A stretch of DNA of 64,000 nt, from NCBI RefSeq assembly GCF_003665155.1, contig NZ_RCFQ01000012.1, positions 20,399 to 84,398 on the forward strand, in the 5' to 3' direction. Below are positions 1-8,407 of the stretch, piece by piece. Within the stretch, counting starts at the first letter, position 1; every line of letters begins with the position of its first letter. The translations under genes were made by a program, and so were the position numbers. The stretch is from Mariprofundus sp. EBB-1. Its GTDB lineage: Bacteria; Pseudomonadota; Zetaproteobacteria; Mariprofundales; Mariprofundaceae. The notes beneath the pieces were generated by a model. It worked only from the letters and a program-made list of their open reading frames with translations, made no database searches and was not told where the DNA came from.

Positions 1-80
1 TCTGCACCATAGGCAAATGCATAACGCATATTTTTAATGGTACCGGCAGGAGCCAGTAGCTCTATTTTTCTGTTATTCAT
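1..80 (-). CDS. trhP: Peptidase U32 family protein, TrhP/YegQ-like (5' end only)
   Basis: Only the first 26 codons lie in the window; the gene runs off the left edge. The peptide begins MNNRKIELLAPAGTIKN and continues with MRYAFAYGA, which is the characteristic N-terminus of the U32 collagenase-like family, in particular the YegQ/TrhP branch. In that branch the protein takes part in 5-hydroxyuridine formation at tRNA position 34 (family knowledge). The ATG overlaps the stop of the preceding TAXI-family gene as ATGA, so the two are probably cotranscribed. The assignment rests on a short stretch, so the exact U32 subgroup is uncertain. Confidence 0.7.
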   Translation of the reverse strand, partial: MNNRKIELLAPAGTIKNMRYAFAYGA

Positions 81-1378
81 GATTGATTCCTTCTCTGCCT
101 ATGTTTATCCGGAACGCCGACTTTCGCCTGTTCAAGCTGGTCACGCACCAAAGCCAGATGCAGACGCAAATCATACAGTTCTTCTGCATAAGAAAGCGGC
201 ACTTTCACCTTACGAATTTCCATCTCTATACGATCCAGATCCAGCTGCAGCGACTCCGAATACCCAGCCATCATCTCCGCATCTATTTTGCCAATCTCCT
301 CATACCAGCGATAAATACCCGAACGAATACGCCAGCGATAGAGTGGAGGCATCACTTTAAATAGTGGAATAAGCAGCACAAGGAAGGGCAACAACATCAC
401 TTTCAGTCGATTTACCAATGTGGCGGCCCAAAATGGTAAATATCGCTGCAAAAGCGGCGGCCCCGATTTGTAATAGTTCTTCGCCACTGTACTCAAACCA
501 AGTCCTGCATACTGCGCTGTAGGAAAGGCTCCTGCTGTTGAAAACAGGCTACTACCAGCATGAATATCCGTAGCAGCCTGCATCATCAATGCCTGTAACG
601 CAGGATGCATAGATTCATTCACAATCAGGGTCGCGGCACTGGCCAATAAGGGTGTATCGGTAGCAGGTACGTTAGCCGCCAGATTCAATGCACCTTGTGG
701 CAGCAGTACCGATGAAATCGAATCCATACGACGGGTATATGCCATAGCCCGCTTAATCGGCATCAAATGAACATTTGTGTTTTGCTGCAGGTTTTGCACC
801 GCTGCGCTGGTGGCCGCAGATACAATCATAACCGCATCAATCTCTGCCGCGATCAGTGCTTTGGAAGCATCTAATGAAGACAATGGCAATAACGCACTAT
901 TCTTTTCATCAATTCCATTCTCAGATAAAAGCTGCAAAGCCAATACTCGTGTACCACTACCCGGCAAGCCAATAGCGATACGTTTTCCTTTTAATTCACT
1001 TAAAAACTGAGCCTTCACACCCTGACGTAAAAACACCCAGAGTGGTTCATAATACATGCTTCCGAGTGATTGCAACACGCCTGTCTTCGCTGTTTTGGTT
1101 GAGACCAGACCACTTTGCACAAAGGCGACATCAGCAGCTCCGGATTTCAATCGTTCTATATTTTCCATGGAGCCTGCCGAGTCAAAAATTTCAACACGAA
1201 TACCATGCTGCCGCAGATAATCACGGTAAGACTCAGCATGTGCATAATACGCACCACCCTTCTGACCAGCTGAAAATGTCAGCGTCATCGGTGGAGCGGG
1301 ATCAACAAACTGAAAAGCAATCACAAACCCGAACAGGGCCAGCAATGTCGCCGGCACAAATAATTTAATTTTATCCAT
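77..1378 (-). CDS. TAXI family TRAP transporter solute-binding protein with C-terminal membrane anchor
   Basis: A 433-residue protein starting at MDKIKLF, where a hydrophobic N-terminal segment (about residues 6-22) acts as signal or anchor. The region after it has the TAXI fold signature: FSAGQKGGAYYAHAESYRDY, then a GSMENIERLKSGAADVAFVQSG segment split over residues 65-90, and GLPGSGTRVLA. TAXI proteins bind small acids for TRAP transport. Here a second hydrophobic stretch (VMLLPFLVLLIPLF) followed by a charged helical tail of about 90 residues extends the protein beyond the usual ~320 residues. No TRAP permease gene is visible nearby. An upstream in-frame start at 1402 is possible but would add eight residues before the hydrophobic segment. 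Confidence 0.8.
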   Translation of the reverse strand: MDKIKLFVPATLLALFGFVIAFQFVDPAPPMTLTFSAGQKGGAYYAHAESYRDYLRQHGIRVEIFDSAGSMENIERLKSGAADVAFVQSGLVSTKTAKTGVLQSLGSMYYEPLWVFLRQGVKAQFLSELKGKRIAIGLPGSGTRVLALQLLSENGIDEKNSALLPLSSLDASKALIAAEIDAVMIVSAATSAAVQNLQQNTNVHLMPIKRAMAYTRRMDSISSVLLPQGALNLAANVPATDTPLLASAATLIVNESMHPALQALMMQAATDIHAGSSLFSTAGAFPTAQYAGLGLSTVAKNYYKSGPPLLQRYLPFWAATLVNRLKVMLLPFLVLLIPLFKVMPPLYRWRIRSGIYRWYEEIGKIDAEMMAGYSESLQLDLDRIEMEIRKVKVPLSYAEELYDLRLHLALVRDQLEQAKVGVPDKHRQRRNQS

Positions 1379-1468
1379 AGTGCCGAAGTGTAGAGACAAC
1401 ACTGCGATTCTACCATGCGTTACAACAGTGGTGAGATTATCCCGAACATGTTACCTGCTCTCGCCTCA

Positions 1469-1975
1469 CTAATGAACGCACTTCGCCTTGGGAAAATCGA
1501 AATCAACGAAATCAGCCCAACTGCCGGCATCGAGCCAATGATCGACAGGAAATTCAATCGTCACCATGCTGCAGGTCGGCATGCTGCCAAAGAACTCACC
1601 CGTCAATTTTTCAGCCAGCTCCGTGATTCCGGGGTTATGCGCCACCAGCGCGACTGTTCTCGCATCATCCGGCAAATGGCGAATAATATCCTGAATGGTG
1701 TCAGGGCTGGATAGGTATAACTCCTTACGCCATTCAATAGATTGTTCGGGAAAACGCAAAGATTGTGCCAGCAAACGCGATGTTTGCTCTGCCCGAATTG
1801 CCGAGCTACTGATCAAAACATCCAACGACAGCTCCGCATTCGCTAAACGGGCAGACAGACGTTCTCCCATCAAAGGAGCATCGGATAAACCACGCCCATT
1901 CAGGCTACGTTCAAAATCTGTCACGCCTTCATTCCAACTCGATTTAGCATGACGAATCAATATAAGTCTTTTCAT
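1469..1975 (-). CDS. sixA: Phosphohistidine phosphatase SixA
   Basis: A 168-residue member of the histidine phosphatase superfamily. The catalytic motif LIRHAKSSWN sits at residues 6-15, with the RHA histidine as nucleophile, and the second histidine lies in ALVAHNPGI near residue 113. The spacing, short length and the FERSLNGRGL segment fit SixA, which removes phosphate from the HPt domain of ArcB or from PtsN-type phosphohistidines in known members. An AGGGAGA ribosome site precedes the ATG. The stop of thiE lies two bases upstream of the sixA start, so thiE and sixA form a tight unit. The target phosphoprotein in this organism cannot be read from the sequence. Confidence 0.88.
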   Translation of the reverse strand: MKRLILIRHAKSSWNEGVTDFERSLNGRGLSDAPLMGERLSARLANAELSLDVLISSSAIRAEQTSRLLAQSLRFPEQSIEWRKELYLSSPDTIQDIIRHLPDDARTVALVAHNPGITELAEKLTGEFFGSMPTCSMVTIEFPVDHWLDAGSWADFVDFDFPKAKCVH

Positions 1976-1978
1976 AAA

Positions 1979-2635
1979 TCAGCTCTCCCTGATGCGCGCA
2001 GATGCCGTATTAAACAGTTGCACCGCAGCATGTTCAGCATCATCAGCGGCCAGAATGGCACCAATCACAGCTAAAGCCCGGCCGTGTAACAAACTACAAT
2101 TTTCCAGTGTAATCCCGCCCAGCGCAATTACGGGTAACTTAGCATCAGAAACCAGTTCTTCAAACAGCCCCACACCCATATGCGGTGCCCCGGGGTGTGA
2201 GTCGGTGGGAAAGACAGGAGAAAGCATAGCAAAGTCAGCGCCCATTTCATGGGCCAGAGCCAGTTCACAAGCGTCATGACATGAAACAGACACACTCATT
2301 TCAGGCGCTCTCAACCATTGTCGAATTGCCGCCACACTGGTGATTTCAGCGCTGGCCAAATGCACCCCGTCAGCTCCGACAGCCGCCGCAATATCGGCCT
2401 GAGAATGGATAATTAAACGGGCTTGGTGAGCAAGCGTCATCTGCCTGAGCCGTGATGCCAGCGCCAACAGCTTTGCAGATGTAAGACTCTTTTCCCGCAC
2501 CAGCACAGCATCCACGCCACCACATAAGGCTTGTTCCACGTGATGAAACAGCGACTCTCCGGAAAATCGGGAGGAGTCCGTGATAAGGGTAAGTGCGGGT
2601 GTCGCCGCTGGCGAACGCGAAATGCTATCCGGCAT
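1979..2635 (-). CDS. thiE: Thiamine phosphate synthase family protein (ThiE/TenI-like)
   Basis: A 218-residue TIM-barrel protein of the ThiE/TenI family. Visible signatures are VDAVLVREKSLTSAKLL (in place of the usual VQ-R-K), a GADGVHLASAEI strand, SVSCHDACELALAHEMGADF and LSPVFPTDSHPGAPHMG, followed by LPVIALGGITLENC with the phosphate-binding glycines. ThiE joins HMP-PP and thiazole phosphate to thiamine phosphate. The pyrophosphate-binding region is slightly divergent (VREKS), so a TenI-like or second-copy role is possible. No other thi genes and no TPP riboswitch are visible upstream. It lies directly before sixA on the same strand. Confidence 0.75.
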   Translation of the reverse strand: MPDSISRSPAATPALTLITDSSRFSGESLFHHVEQALCGGVDAVLVREKSLTSAKLLALASRLRQMTLAHQARLIIHSQADIAAAVGADGVHLASAEITSVAAIRQWLRAPEMSVSVSCHDACELALAHEMGADFAMLSPVFPTDSHPGAPHMGVGLFEELVSDAKLPVIALGGITLENCSLLHGRALAVIGAILAADDAEHAAVQLFNTASARIRES

Positions 2636-2696
2636 AATTCACTGCGGCTGCAACGCTAAAGTGATGGCTTTGTATAAAGTCATCGTACCTAATCCA

Positions 2697-3113
2697 TTAA
2701 AACTCTTTTAAAATCCAGCTTGGCGGAACAATGCGTGTTGCTCCACCGGGCAAACGACGCTCGAATTCGCCACCTGCATTACGATAAAGGTAATAGGCCG
2801 GCATCCCCCCGGGAGGTTGCACTTTGATCTCAAACACCTTTCCTTTTGGACCATACTCGGTAATGACCGTACCATCTTTGCGTTTATATGAGCGCACATC
2901 CACCGCAGTACTGCTATCCGGTGCATTCAACTCATCATGTAAATTGGCTGCAGGATCCATACGCTCTTCTACTCTGTCCGAAGAGACCTCCACGTCATCC
3001 GTCACCTCAGGTGGGGCCATCGCATCATTGGCCGCCATCAATTGAGGCGGTGCCAATAACAAGGTACAGAGCAGTAAAATTAACTTTGGGAGGGAACAGG
3101 GGAAAGTATGCAT
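2697..3113 (-). CDS. DUF2782 domain-containing exported protein
   Basis: A 138-residue protein starting at MHTFPCSLPK with a clear signal peptide (LILLLCTLLLAPPQLMAA, cleavage near residue 27). A low-complexity acidic linker follows, and then a compact C-terminal domain of about 70 residues with the pattern VRSYKRKDGTVITEYGPKG, KVFEIKVQPPGGMPAYYLY and VPPSWILKEF, the hallmark of DUF2782. In gammaproteobacteria this family often sits next to polA; here it is about 23 kb away. The function is unknown, probably periplasmic. The longer in-frame reading from 3194 places extra residues before a good signal peptide and is less likely. Confidence 0.75.
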   Translation of the reverse strand: MHTFPCSLPKLILLLCTLLLAPPQLMAANDAMAPPEVTDDVEVSSDRVEERMDPAANLHDELNAPDSSTAVDVRSYKRKDGTVITEYGPKGKVFEIKVQPPGGMPAYYLYRNAGGEFERRLPGGATRIVPPSWILKEF

Positions 3114-3224
3114 GCAAGCAGTATAGCGCTGAAAATCCAAATTGGTAATGGGAAATTTTCCACCGCCATGGGTGTTTTCAGGGCTATCGCACAACTCACA
3201 TCACCAGAGCGTTGCGAGACAGAA

Positions 3225-3902
3225 TCAAGCGGTTGGCTTGATCCTGTCGACAATATTGTGCCCCTGCCGCTGATGCAGAATGACAGCCAGAATATGTGCT
3301 GCAAGCAATGCCTCTAAAGCACCAACAAGCAATTCATGTGTTTCAGCTACCAACTCAATAAGGTCTGTCTGTGGAGCAGTCGTGCTCCAGCCGAAAAACA
3401 ACACTGTTCCGGTAACAGCCATACCAATGCCGCCCAGCACAATAAAACCATGCACACTGCGCGCTACGGTCTCACCATCCTCAGGCGCAGCCAGTTTTCC
3501 CTGTTTCCAACCGGCCATCTGTGTCTTTATTTCATCGGCTAATTGCTTGCGTCCAGCGGCAAATAACCATGGCAATAACAAGCGCCAATTGGCTCCGGGT
3601 AGAGATGTCATGGCCAACATGATGCGAATCAGTAACAAGCCGGCAATCGTCAAGCCTAGAATCTCATGTACTTCGAAACCAAGTGTCTCTTCTACAGGCA
3701 TGCCCGGAACAGTATGCTGATGAGCCTCATGTGCCATCGCAGGTGCAATCCACTGTACAGCTACAGCAGGATGATCTTCGACTTCAGGTACATCCATCAG
3801 CTCACCAATGGCCAGCTGGGTAAGCATACAGAGTGCTAAGATGCTATGTAAGATGCGAATAGGTTTTGCATATCCTTGATCTGTTTGGTCTGTCATATTC
3901 AT
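3225..3902 (-). CDS. Cytochrome b561-like / b/b6 domain membrane protein
   Basis: A 225-residue integral membrane protein with four hydrophobic spans: around residues 18-35, 85-105, 150-172 and 190-212. Histidines sit where b561-type haem ligands are expected: RILHSIL in the first span, the VHEILGL start of the second, VHGFIVLGG in the third and [16 protein letters not shown] in the last. An unusual His-rich periplasmic loop ([12 protein letters not shown]) lies between spans one and two. The family transfers electrons across the membrane or anchors dehydrogenases. Its ATG overlaps the argG stop as ATGA, suggesting cotranscription. The partner is unknown. Confidence 0.75.
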   Translation of the reverse strand: MNMTDQTDQGYAKPIRILHSILALCMLTQLAIGELMDVPEVEDHPAVAVQWIAPAMAHEAHQHTVPGMPVEETLGFEVHEILGLTIAGLLLIRIMLAMTSLPGANWRLLLPWLFAAGRKQLADEIKTQMAGWKQGKLAAPEDGETVARSVHGFIVLGGIGMAVTGTVLFFGWSTTAPQTDLIELVAETHELLVGALEALLAAHILAVILHQRQGHNIVDRIKPTA

Positions 3903-5116
3903 TTACCTGCCAGTTTTGCCATACGCAGACGCAATGCATTAAGCTTAATAAAGCCACCCGCATCCTTTTGATCATATGCGCCTTCATCATCTTCAAAGGT
4001 GCAGAGGCGCTCATCAAACATGGATTGATCAGAACGACGCCCCACAACCTCGACATTGCCTTTATAAAGCTTAAGGCGCACGTCACCATTGACGGTAAGC
4101 TGCGATGCATCAATCGCTGCCTGCATCATGACACGCTCAGGTGCGAACCAGAAACCGTTATAGATCATCTTGGCGTAACGTGGCATCAACTCATCTTTCA
4201 AATGTGCAGCTTCACGATCGAGTGTGATCGATTCAATAGCACGATGTGCCTTGAGCATGATGGTGCCACCCGGTGTTTCATAACAACCACGTGATTTCAT
4301 ACCGACAAAACGGTTTTCAACGATATCAATGCGGCCAATACCATGTTTTCCACCCAGACGGTTCAGCTCGGCAAGCACTGTTGCAGGTGTCATCGCAACA
4401 CCGTTGATCGCAACAATATCACCAGACTGATAGCTGAGTTCGATATATTCAGGCGTGTTTGGTGCAGCTTCAGGCGACACACTCCAACGCCACATCTCTT
4501 CAGTGGGCTCACACCACGGATCTTCGAGGTCATAACCTTCGTAGGAGATATGCAGCAGGTTGGCATCCATGGAATATGGCGATTTGGAGCCTTCGCGTTT
4601 GCGTTCAACCGGAATGCCGTGTTTGCTAGCAAAGTTCAACATATCTTCACGCGAGACCAAATCCCACTCACGCCATGGCGCAATCACTTTCACATCAGGC
4701 TTCAAGGCGTAAAAACCAAACTCAAAGCGTACCTGATCATTACCCTTACCTGTTGCTCCATGCGAAACAGCGTTCGCACCTTCCGCTTCAGCAATTTCAA
4801 TCATGCGCTTAGCGATCAATGGACGGGCGATGGAAGTGCCCAACAGATACTCACCCTCATAAATAGCATTGGCACGAAACATCGGAAAGACATAATCACG
4901 CACAAACTCTTCACGCAGATCTTCGATATAGATCGATTTTACGCCACCGGAAATGGCCTTAGCGCGAGCCTCTTCTACTTCATCGCCCTGACCAAGGTCA
5001 GCGGTAAAGGTCACCACCTCACAATCATAGGTGTCCTGCAACCATTTCAAAATAATTGAGGTATCGAGCCCCCCGGAATAGGCCAGAACAGCTTTTTTTA
5101 CATCGGAATGCGCCAT
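3899..5116 (-). CDS. argG: Argininosuccinate synthase
   Basis: A 405-residue enzyme of full family length that ligates citrulline and aspartate with ATP, the penultimate step of arginine synthesis. The N-type ATP pyrophosphatase P-loop [11 protein letters not shown] is at residues 12-22. Further signatures are [29 protein letters not shown] and [17 protein letters not shown]. The start ATG ([16 protein letters not shown]) fits homologues. The downstream b561-like gene overlaps its stop by four bases. No argH or other arginine gene is adjacent, and no ArgR site was recognised in the short upstream gap. Confidence 0.97.
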   Translation of the reverse strand: MAHSDVKKAVLAYSGGLDTSIILKWLQDTYDCEVVTFTADLGQGDEVEEARAKAISGGVKSIYIEDLREEFVRDYVFPMFRANAIYEGEYLLGTSIARPLIAKRMIEIAEAEGANAVSHGATGKGNDQVRFEFGFYALKPDVKVIAPWREWDLVSREDMLNFASKHGIPVERKREGSKSPYSMDANLLHISYEGYDLEDPWCEPTEEMWRWSVSPEAAPNTPEYIELSYQSGDIVAINGVAMTPATVLAELNRLGGKHGIGRIDIVENRFVGMKSRGCYETPGGTIMLKAHRAIESITLDREAAHLKDELMPRYAKMIYNGFWFAPERVMMQAAIDASQLTVNGDVRLKLYKGNVEVVGRRSDQSMFDERLCTFEDDEGAYDQKDAGGFIKLNALRLRMAKLAGK

Positions 5117-5214
5117 GTTAAATCCTTATAGTCCATCATATTTATCATCCCTCTGAATAGTTCATTAGGGATGTTGCAAACGCTACACGTGCCACCTGCA
5201 CCTTTCCAAGCTCT

Positions 5215-5682
5215 TTACATCGAAGCTGCTGCCTCAAGACTCAACAGCTGCTGTTTCCATAGTGATCCAAAGGCAAATCCACCCAATCCGTCCGCTGCAA
5301 CCACACGATGACAAGGTATCATAACAGGCAATGGATTTGCCCCTAAAGCCTGCCCCATTGCGCGCGGTGAAGTGTGCAATGCCTTAGCTACTTCACCATA
5401 GGTACGCATTTCACCGACGGGTATCTTCAACAGCGCCACGCGCATACGCTGCTGAAATACCGTCGCAGCAGGAGCCAATGGCGGCAATGCTTGCATATCC
5501 CCATTGAAATAATGCTCAAGCCATTCAGATACCGGATCAGCATGCGGCAATAGCAACGTCTCATCCTGGGCACCCGGCTCTTGCTGCAACATAAGGCGAG
5601 TACAGCAGCAGCCATCCCACGCATAATGAATTTGTCCTAATTCACTAGAAAAGAGATACATCATGCAGAAAGGATAACACAT
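5215..5682 (-). CDS. ogt: Methylated-DNA--[protein]-cysteine S-methyltransferase
   Basis: A 155-residue suicide repair protein that takes the methyl group from O6-methylguanine onto its cysteine. The acceptor motif IPCHRVV is near residue 120, preceded by the helix-turn-helix segment RTYGEVAKALHTSPRAMGQAL and the NPLPVM strand. Length fits the Ogt/AGT family. The start is uncertain: ATG codons occur at 5709, 5703, 5682 and 5664 without a strong ribosome site. I chose 5682 because about ten residues normally precede the first beta strand (YLFSSELGQIHYAWDG). A longer reading would overlap the divergent membrane-protein gene that begins at 5751. Confidence 0.88.
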   Translation of the reverse strand: MCYPFCMMYLFSSELGQIHYAWDGCCCTRLMLQQEPGAQDETLLLPHADPVSEWLEHYFNGDMQALPPLAPAATVFQQRMRVALLKIPVGEMRTYGEVAKALHTSPRAMGQALGANPLPVMIPCHRVVAADGLGGFAFGSLWKQQLLSLEAAASM

Positions 5683-5750
5683 GATTGGCTTGTACCCATA
5701 CATGGACATAGATTCTGAAGTCTGCAAACACTCATCAACAAGGGCGTTAA

Positions 5751-6161
5751 ATGGACTGGACACTTTTTTTCTCAGCACTGATCTCTTCAACGTTATTTCC
5801 CGGCGGATCAGAAGCACTACTACTCTACCGTTTAAATGAAGGGGGAGCTGCCATCACGCTCGTATTCATCGCCACAGCCGGCAATGTATTGGGCAGTTGC
5901 ATCACCTATGCTATGGGACGCCTTGGTAATCAAGCCGTACATAAAAAATGGTTACGTATTTCAGCCGAGCAGACTGAACGGGCAGAAGTGTGGTTTCATC
6001 GTCATGGTCAAGCATCGTTATTACTGGCCTGGTTGCCCATCATTGGCGACCCACTATGTCTTATTGCAGGTCTGTTACGATGTAACCTTATTACGTTCCT
6101 GGTTCTGGTCACTATAGGAAAATTTATCCGTTATGCTGTGCTGGCTTTACCATTCTTTTAA
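5751..6161 (+). CDS. YqaA-like small DedA/VTT family membrane protein
   Basis: A 136-residue integral membrane protein. The N-terminal half (FFSALISSTLFPGGSEALL) and the central GNVLGSCITYAMGRLGN segment match the YqaA branch of the DedA/SNARE-associated family, and the motif around FHRHGQASLLLAWLPIIGDP matches the conserved VTT-domain pattern with G-[x]-P residues. Four hydrophobic segments are visible. DedA proteins are thought to support lipid flipping or proton-coupled membrane homeostasis; the role of the YqaA branch is not settled. It is divergent from ogt and convergent with smpB, with only 15 bases between their ends. Confidence 0.8.
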   Translation: MDWTLFFSALISSTLFPGGSEALLLYRLNEGGAAITLVFIATAGNVLGSCITYAMGRLGNQAVHKKWLRISAEQTERAEVWFHRHGQASLLLAWLPIIGDPLCLIAGLLRCNLITFLVLVTIGKFIRYAVLALPFF

Positions 6162-6176
6162 CCATCACATCTTCCA

Positions 6177-6617
6177 TTACATTTTATATTGGCGCTGTAA
6201 ATTACGTTTAACATCCTTCTCTTTCAAATCATGGCGTTTATCATGTGCTTTTTTACCACGAGCCAGACCAATTTCCAGCTTCACATAATTGCGTTCATTA
6301 AAATAGATTTTCAGGGGTACAAGCGTTAGCCCCTTCTCTTTAAGCTTACCCATCAGGCGATGAATTTCTTTAGCCTTTAACAACAGCTCGCGCGAGCGGG
6401 TTGGATCCGCAGGATTATTCATCGCGGCCGGCTTGTAAGGATTAATGTGACAGCCAATCAACAGCAAGCGATCCTTACGGATAATACAGTGCCCCTCATT
6501 CAGACTGGCTTGCCCAGCACGAATCGACTTTACCTCAGGGCCAAGCAGAATCATGCCTGCTTCATAGGTTTCTATAATATGATATTCATGCCGCGCACGA
6601 CGATTTACAATAGCCAT
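6177..6617 (-). CDS. smpB: SsrA-binding protein SmpB
   Basis: A 146-residue tmRNA-binding protein used in trans-translation rescue of stalled ribosomes. The OB-fold begins NRRARHEYHIIETYEAG and continues with GPEVKSIRAGQASLNE, NPADPTRSRELLL and GLTLVPLKIYF. The basic C-terminal tail (GLARGKKAHDKRHDLKEKD, then VKRNLQRQYK) that enters the mRNA channel is complete. The length is typical (about 150-160). The tmRNA gene itself was not found in the neighbourhood; only intergenic sequence without tRNA-like ends lies between 6618 and 6826. Confidence 0.96.
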   Translation of the reverse strand: MAIVNRRARHEYHIIETYEAGMILLGPEVKSIRAGQASLNEGHCIIRKDRLLLIGCHINPYKPAAMNNPADPTRSRELLLKAKEIHRLMGKLKEKGLTLVPLKIYFNERNYVKLEIGLARGKKAHDKRHDLKEKDVKRNLQRQYKM

Positions 6618-6826
6618 TTGCGAATCCTAACCCAAACTGATCATGAGGCTAGCCCGAAATAGAACAGACTGGCCCGTATGATTCATAAACCGGCATGATG
6701 ATTGCGCAGGACCTATGTTTGCAACGGGTTACGAGGAGCGTTCGCACCCATATTTACGGACGGCCGACGAGAGCCCTTGGCAGATCAATGATAAGCAGCG
6801 GCGCTGCAACGTTTGTGCATTACTGG

Positions 6827-7456
6827 CTAGTATCTACCCCAACGCTCTTTGCGGCGAAATTTCAAATGCGGCGCCAATAAACCCAGCAATATGCCAAGTA
6901 AAATCGCGCCACCACCAAGCATAAACCAGCGCTGTTGGGCCCCACTACGGATATCATGTGTATCCTGACGTAAATCCTCCAAGGCCCTTTCAGCATTCTG
7001 TGCACTGACCTGCAAAGCCTTATTTTCATCTGCAATAATCACTGCATTGGCTGCTACTTTGCGGATATGATCCAGTTCTTTCTGGATTGCTTTATTTTCC
7101 ACGCCTAACTTTGCATGCTCTAACTCGAGTGTTTGTTTAGCCTGCTTTAAACTTTTCAGTTGGCTCAACTCTTTCTCAGCCCAGGCCAGGCGATCTCTGG
7201 CGGCAGGAGACTTCATCAAATACCGACTTAAAATCCAGCCTTCTTTACCTTGAGGTGTGCGCACTCTCGTATAACCCGCTTCGGACTGCTCAAGCACCTC
7301 TACAGCGACACCACTGGGCAGCATTTTCACAATAGTAAAACTGGTACCTTGTCCGGATCGCAACGGCAATTTGGCTTGATCTACGATATATCGGGTTTCA
7401 GCCTGCACCGACGAGATACCCACAAACAACGCAAAAATGATCATCAAGGCTTTCAT
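6827..7456 (-). CDS. TIGR04211-type SH3 domain and membrane-anchor protein
   Basis: A 209-residue envelope protein: N-terminal signal sequence (ALMIIFALFVGISSVQAE), a bacterial SH3 domain (about residues 22-85, with LPLRSGQGTSFTIVKMLPSG and GWILSRYL), a coiled coil rich in Glu, Lys and Gln (about 90-170), one transmembrane segment (WFMLGGGAILLGILLGLLAP) and a short basic tail. This is the layout of the YgiM/TIGR04211 family of unknown function. The start at 7456 is chosen because a GGAGAG ribosome site lies eight bases upstream; an in-frame start at 7507 lacks one and would precede the signal peptide. Confidence 0.82.
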   Translation of the reverse strand: MKALMIIFALFVGISSVQAETRYIVDQAKLPLRSGQGTSFTIVKMLPSGVAVEVLEQSEAGYTRVRTPQGKEGWILSRYLMKSPAARDRLAWAEKELSQLKSLKQAKQTLELEHAKLGVENKAIQKELDHIRKVAANAVIIADENKALQVSAQNAERALEDLRQDTHDIRSGAQQRWFMLGGGAILLGILLGLLAPHLKFRRKERWGRY

Positions 7457-7632
7457 AAAACTCTCCATACACTTACAACGAGCGGGCATCATAACATGAA
7501 CTATCAATCACTTAATATGTTTTATCAACATGCAGGAGCAAAAGCCCTTATGCATTGAACTATCTACTTGATAGCATCAAATATGTGATTTACTATCCGC
7601 TGGTTAGGGTTCTATAAAGGGAGTTTCTTTTC

Positions 7633-8286
7633 ATGCACAAGTTCAGGTTTTTTCTGATTTTTTTACTGTTTTCTGTGTCATCCTGTAGCACTATTGATTC
7701 AATTTTTAACACGGATGAACCGGAAGTCGCTGTTCCGGCAAGTAACGACAAACTCGCCTCTGAAAACAATCGCTTAGAAACAGAAATTTCTGCTCTGCGT
7801 GGTTCGTTACAACAGCTCAAAGATGACATTGCACGCAAAAAAGCTGAAAAAGCCCGTGCTCTTGGAGCAGAACAGCAAGCCCCCACACAAAAAGCAATTC
7901 CAATAGACCGTTTATGGGTGACCGTTTCATTTCGATCCGGCCACATGGCACTGACATCAGATTCGGGGAAAGCACTAAAACGACTGGCTGCAAAATTTCT
8001 ATCCAAAGACCGTGAGCAAACGATTGAAGTGCGTGGATACACTGATGATGAACCTATCGGTGGCTATGCCCGCAGCAGGCACACCCCACGTCACCCCTAC
8101 AAAACCAACCTGGCACTGAGTCAGGCGCGTGCGGATAATGTGGCAGGAGCACTCATTAACGCAGGATTACCACAAAACATCGTGAAAGCGCAGGGATTCG
8201 GTGCTGCAGATTTTGCTGCCGATAACAACAGCGATGCAGGCCGTCAGAAAAACCGTCGGGCAGAAATACATCTGGTTAGTCGCTAA
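7633..8286 (+). CDS. OmpA-family lipoprotein
   Basis: A 217-residue protein. The N-terminal signal ends in a lipobox-like FSVSSC (Cys near residue 18), pointing to lipidation. A short coiled coil (about 42-80, ASENNRLETEISALRGSLQQ) links to an OmpA C-like peptidoglycan-binding domain (about 95-215), recognised from TIEVRGYTDDEPI, LSQARADNVAGALI, VKAQGFGAADF and QKNRRAEIHL. Such proteins tether the outer membrane to the cell wall. An AAGGGAG site precedes the ATG and an intrinsic terminator follows directly, so it looks monocistronic. Confidence 0.85.
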   Translation: MHKFRFFLIFLLFSVSSCSTIDSIFNTDEPEVAVPASNDKLASENNRLETEISALRGSLQQLKDDIARKKAEKARALGAEQQAPTQKAIPIDRLWVTVSFRSGHMALTSDSGKALKRLAAKFLSKDREQTIEVRGYTDDEPIGGYARSRHTPRHPYKTNLALSQARADNVAGALINAGLPQNIVKAQGFGAADFAADNNSDAGRQKNRRAEIHLVSR

Positions 8287-8298
8287 ACACATTATTCC

Positions 8299-8336
8299 AA
8301 AAAAACAGTCCTGTGAAAGCCGGGCTGTTTTTTTTT
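8299..8336 (+). terminator. Intrinsic terminator of the OmpA-family gene
   Basis: A hairpin with arms AAAAAACAG/CTGTTTTTT extended by CC/GG pairs, followed by an uninterrupted run of T residues. It starts 13 bases after the stop codon. Seen directly in the sequence. Confidence 0.8.
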
Positions 8337-8407
8337 GCCTACCTGCAGATATCATTGCATGATTGTTAGCATCCACAACACACAAACTAGATTTCTAGGG
8401 GAAAAAT

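Noticed and set aside
2636..2700. TPP riboswitch before thiE
   Set aside because: The bases upstream of the thiE start do not contain the CUGAGA or other conserved TPP aptamer blocks, and they lie in the short gap after the DUF2782 gene.
6618..6826. Possible tmRNA gene next to smpB
   Set aside because: No tRNA-like acceptor ends, no GNNTTCRANNC T-arm pairing and no ANDENYALAA-type tag were found.
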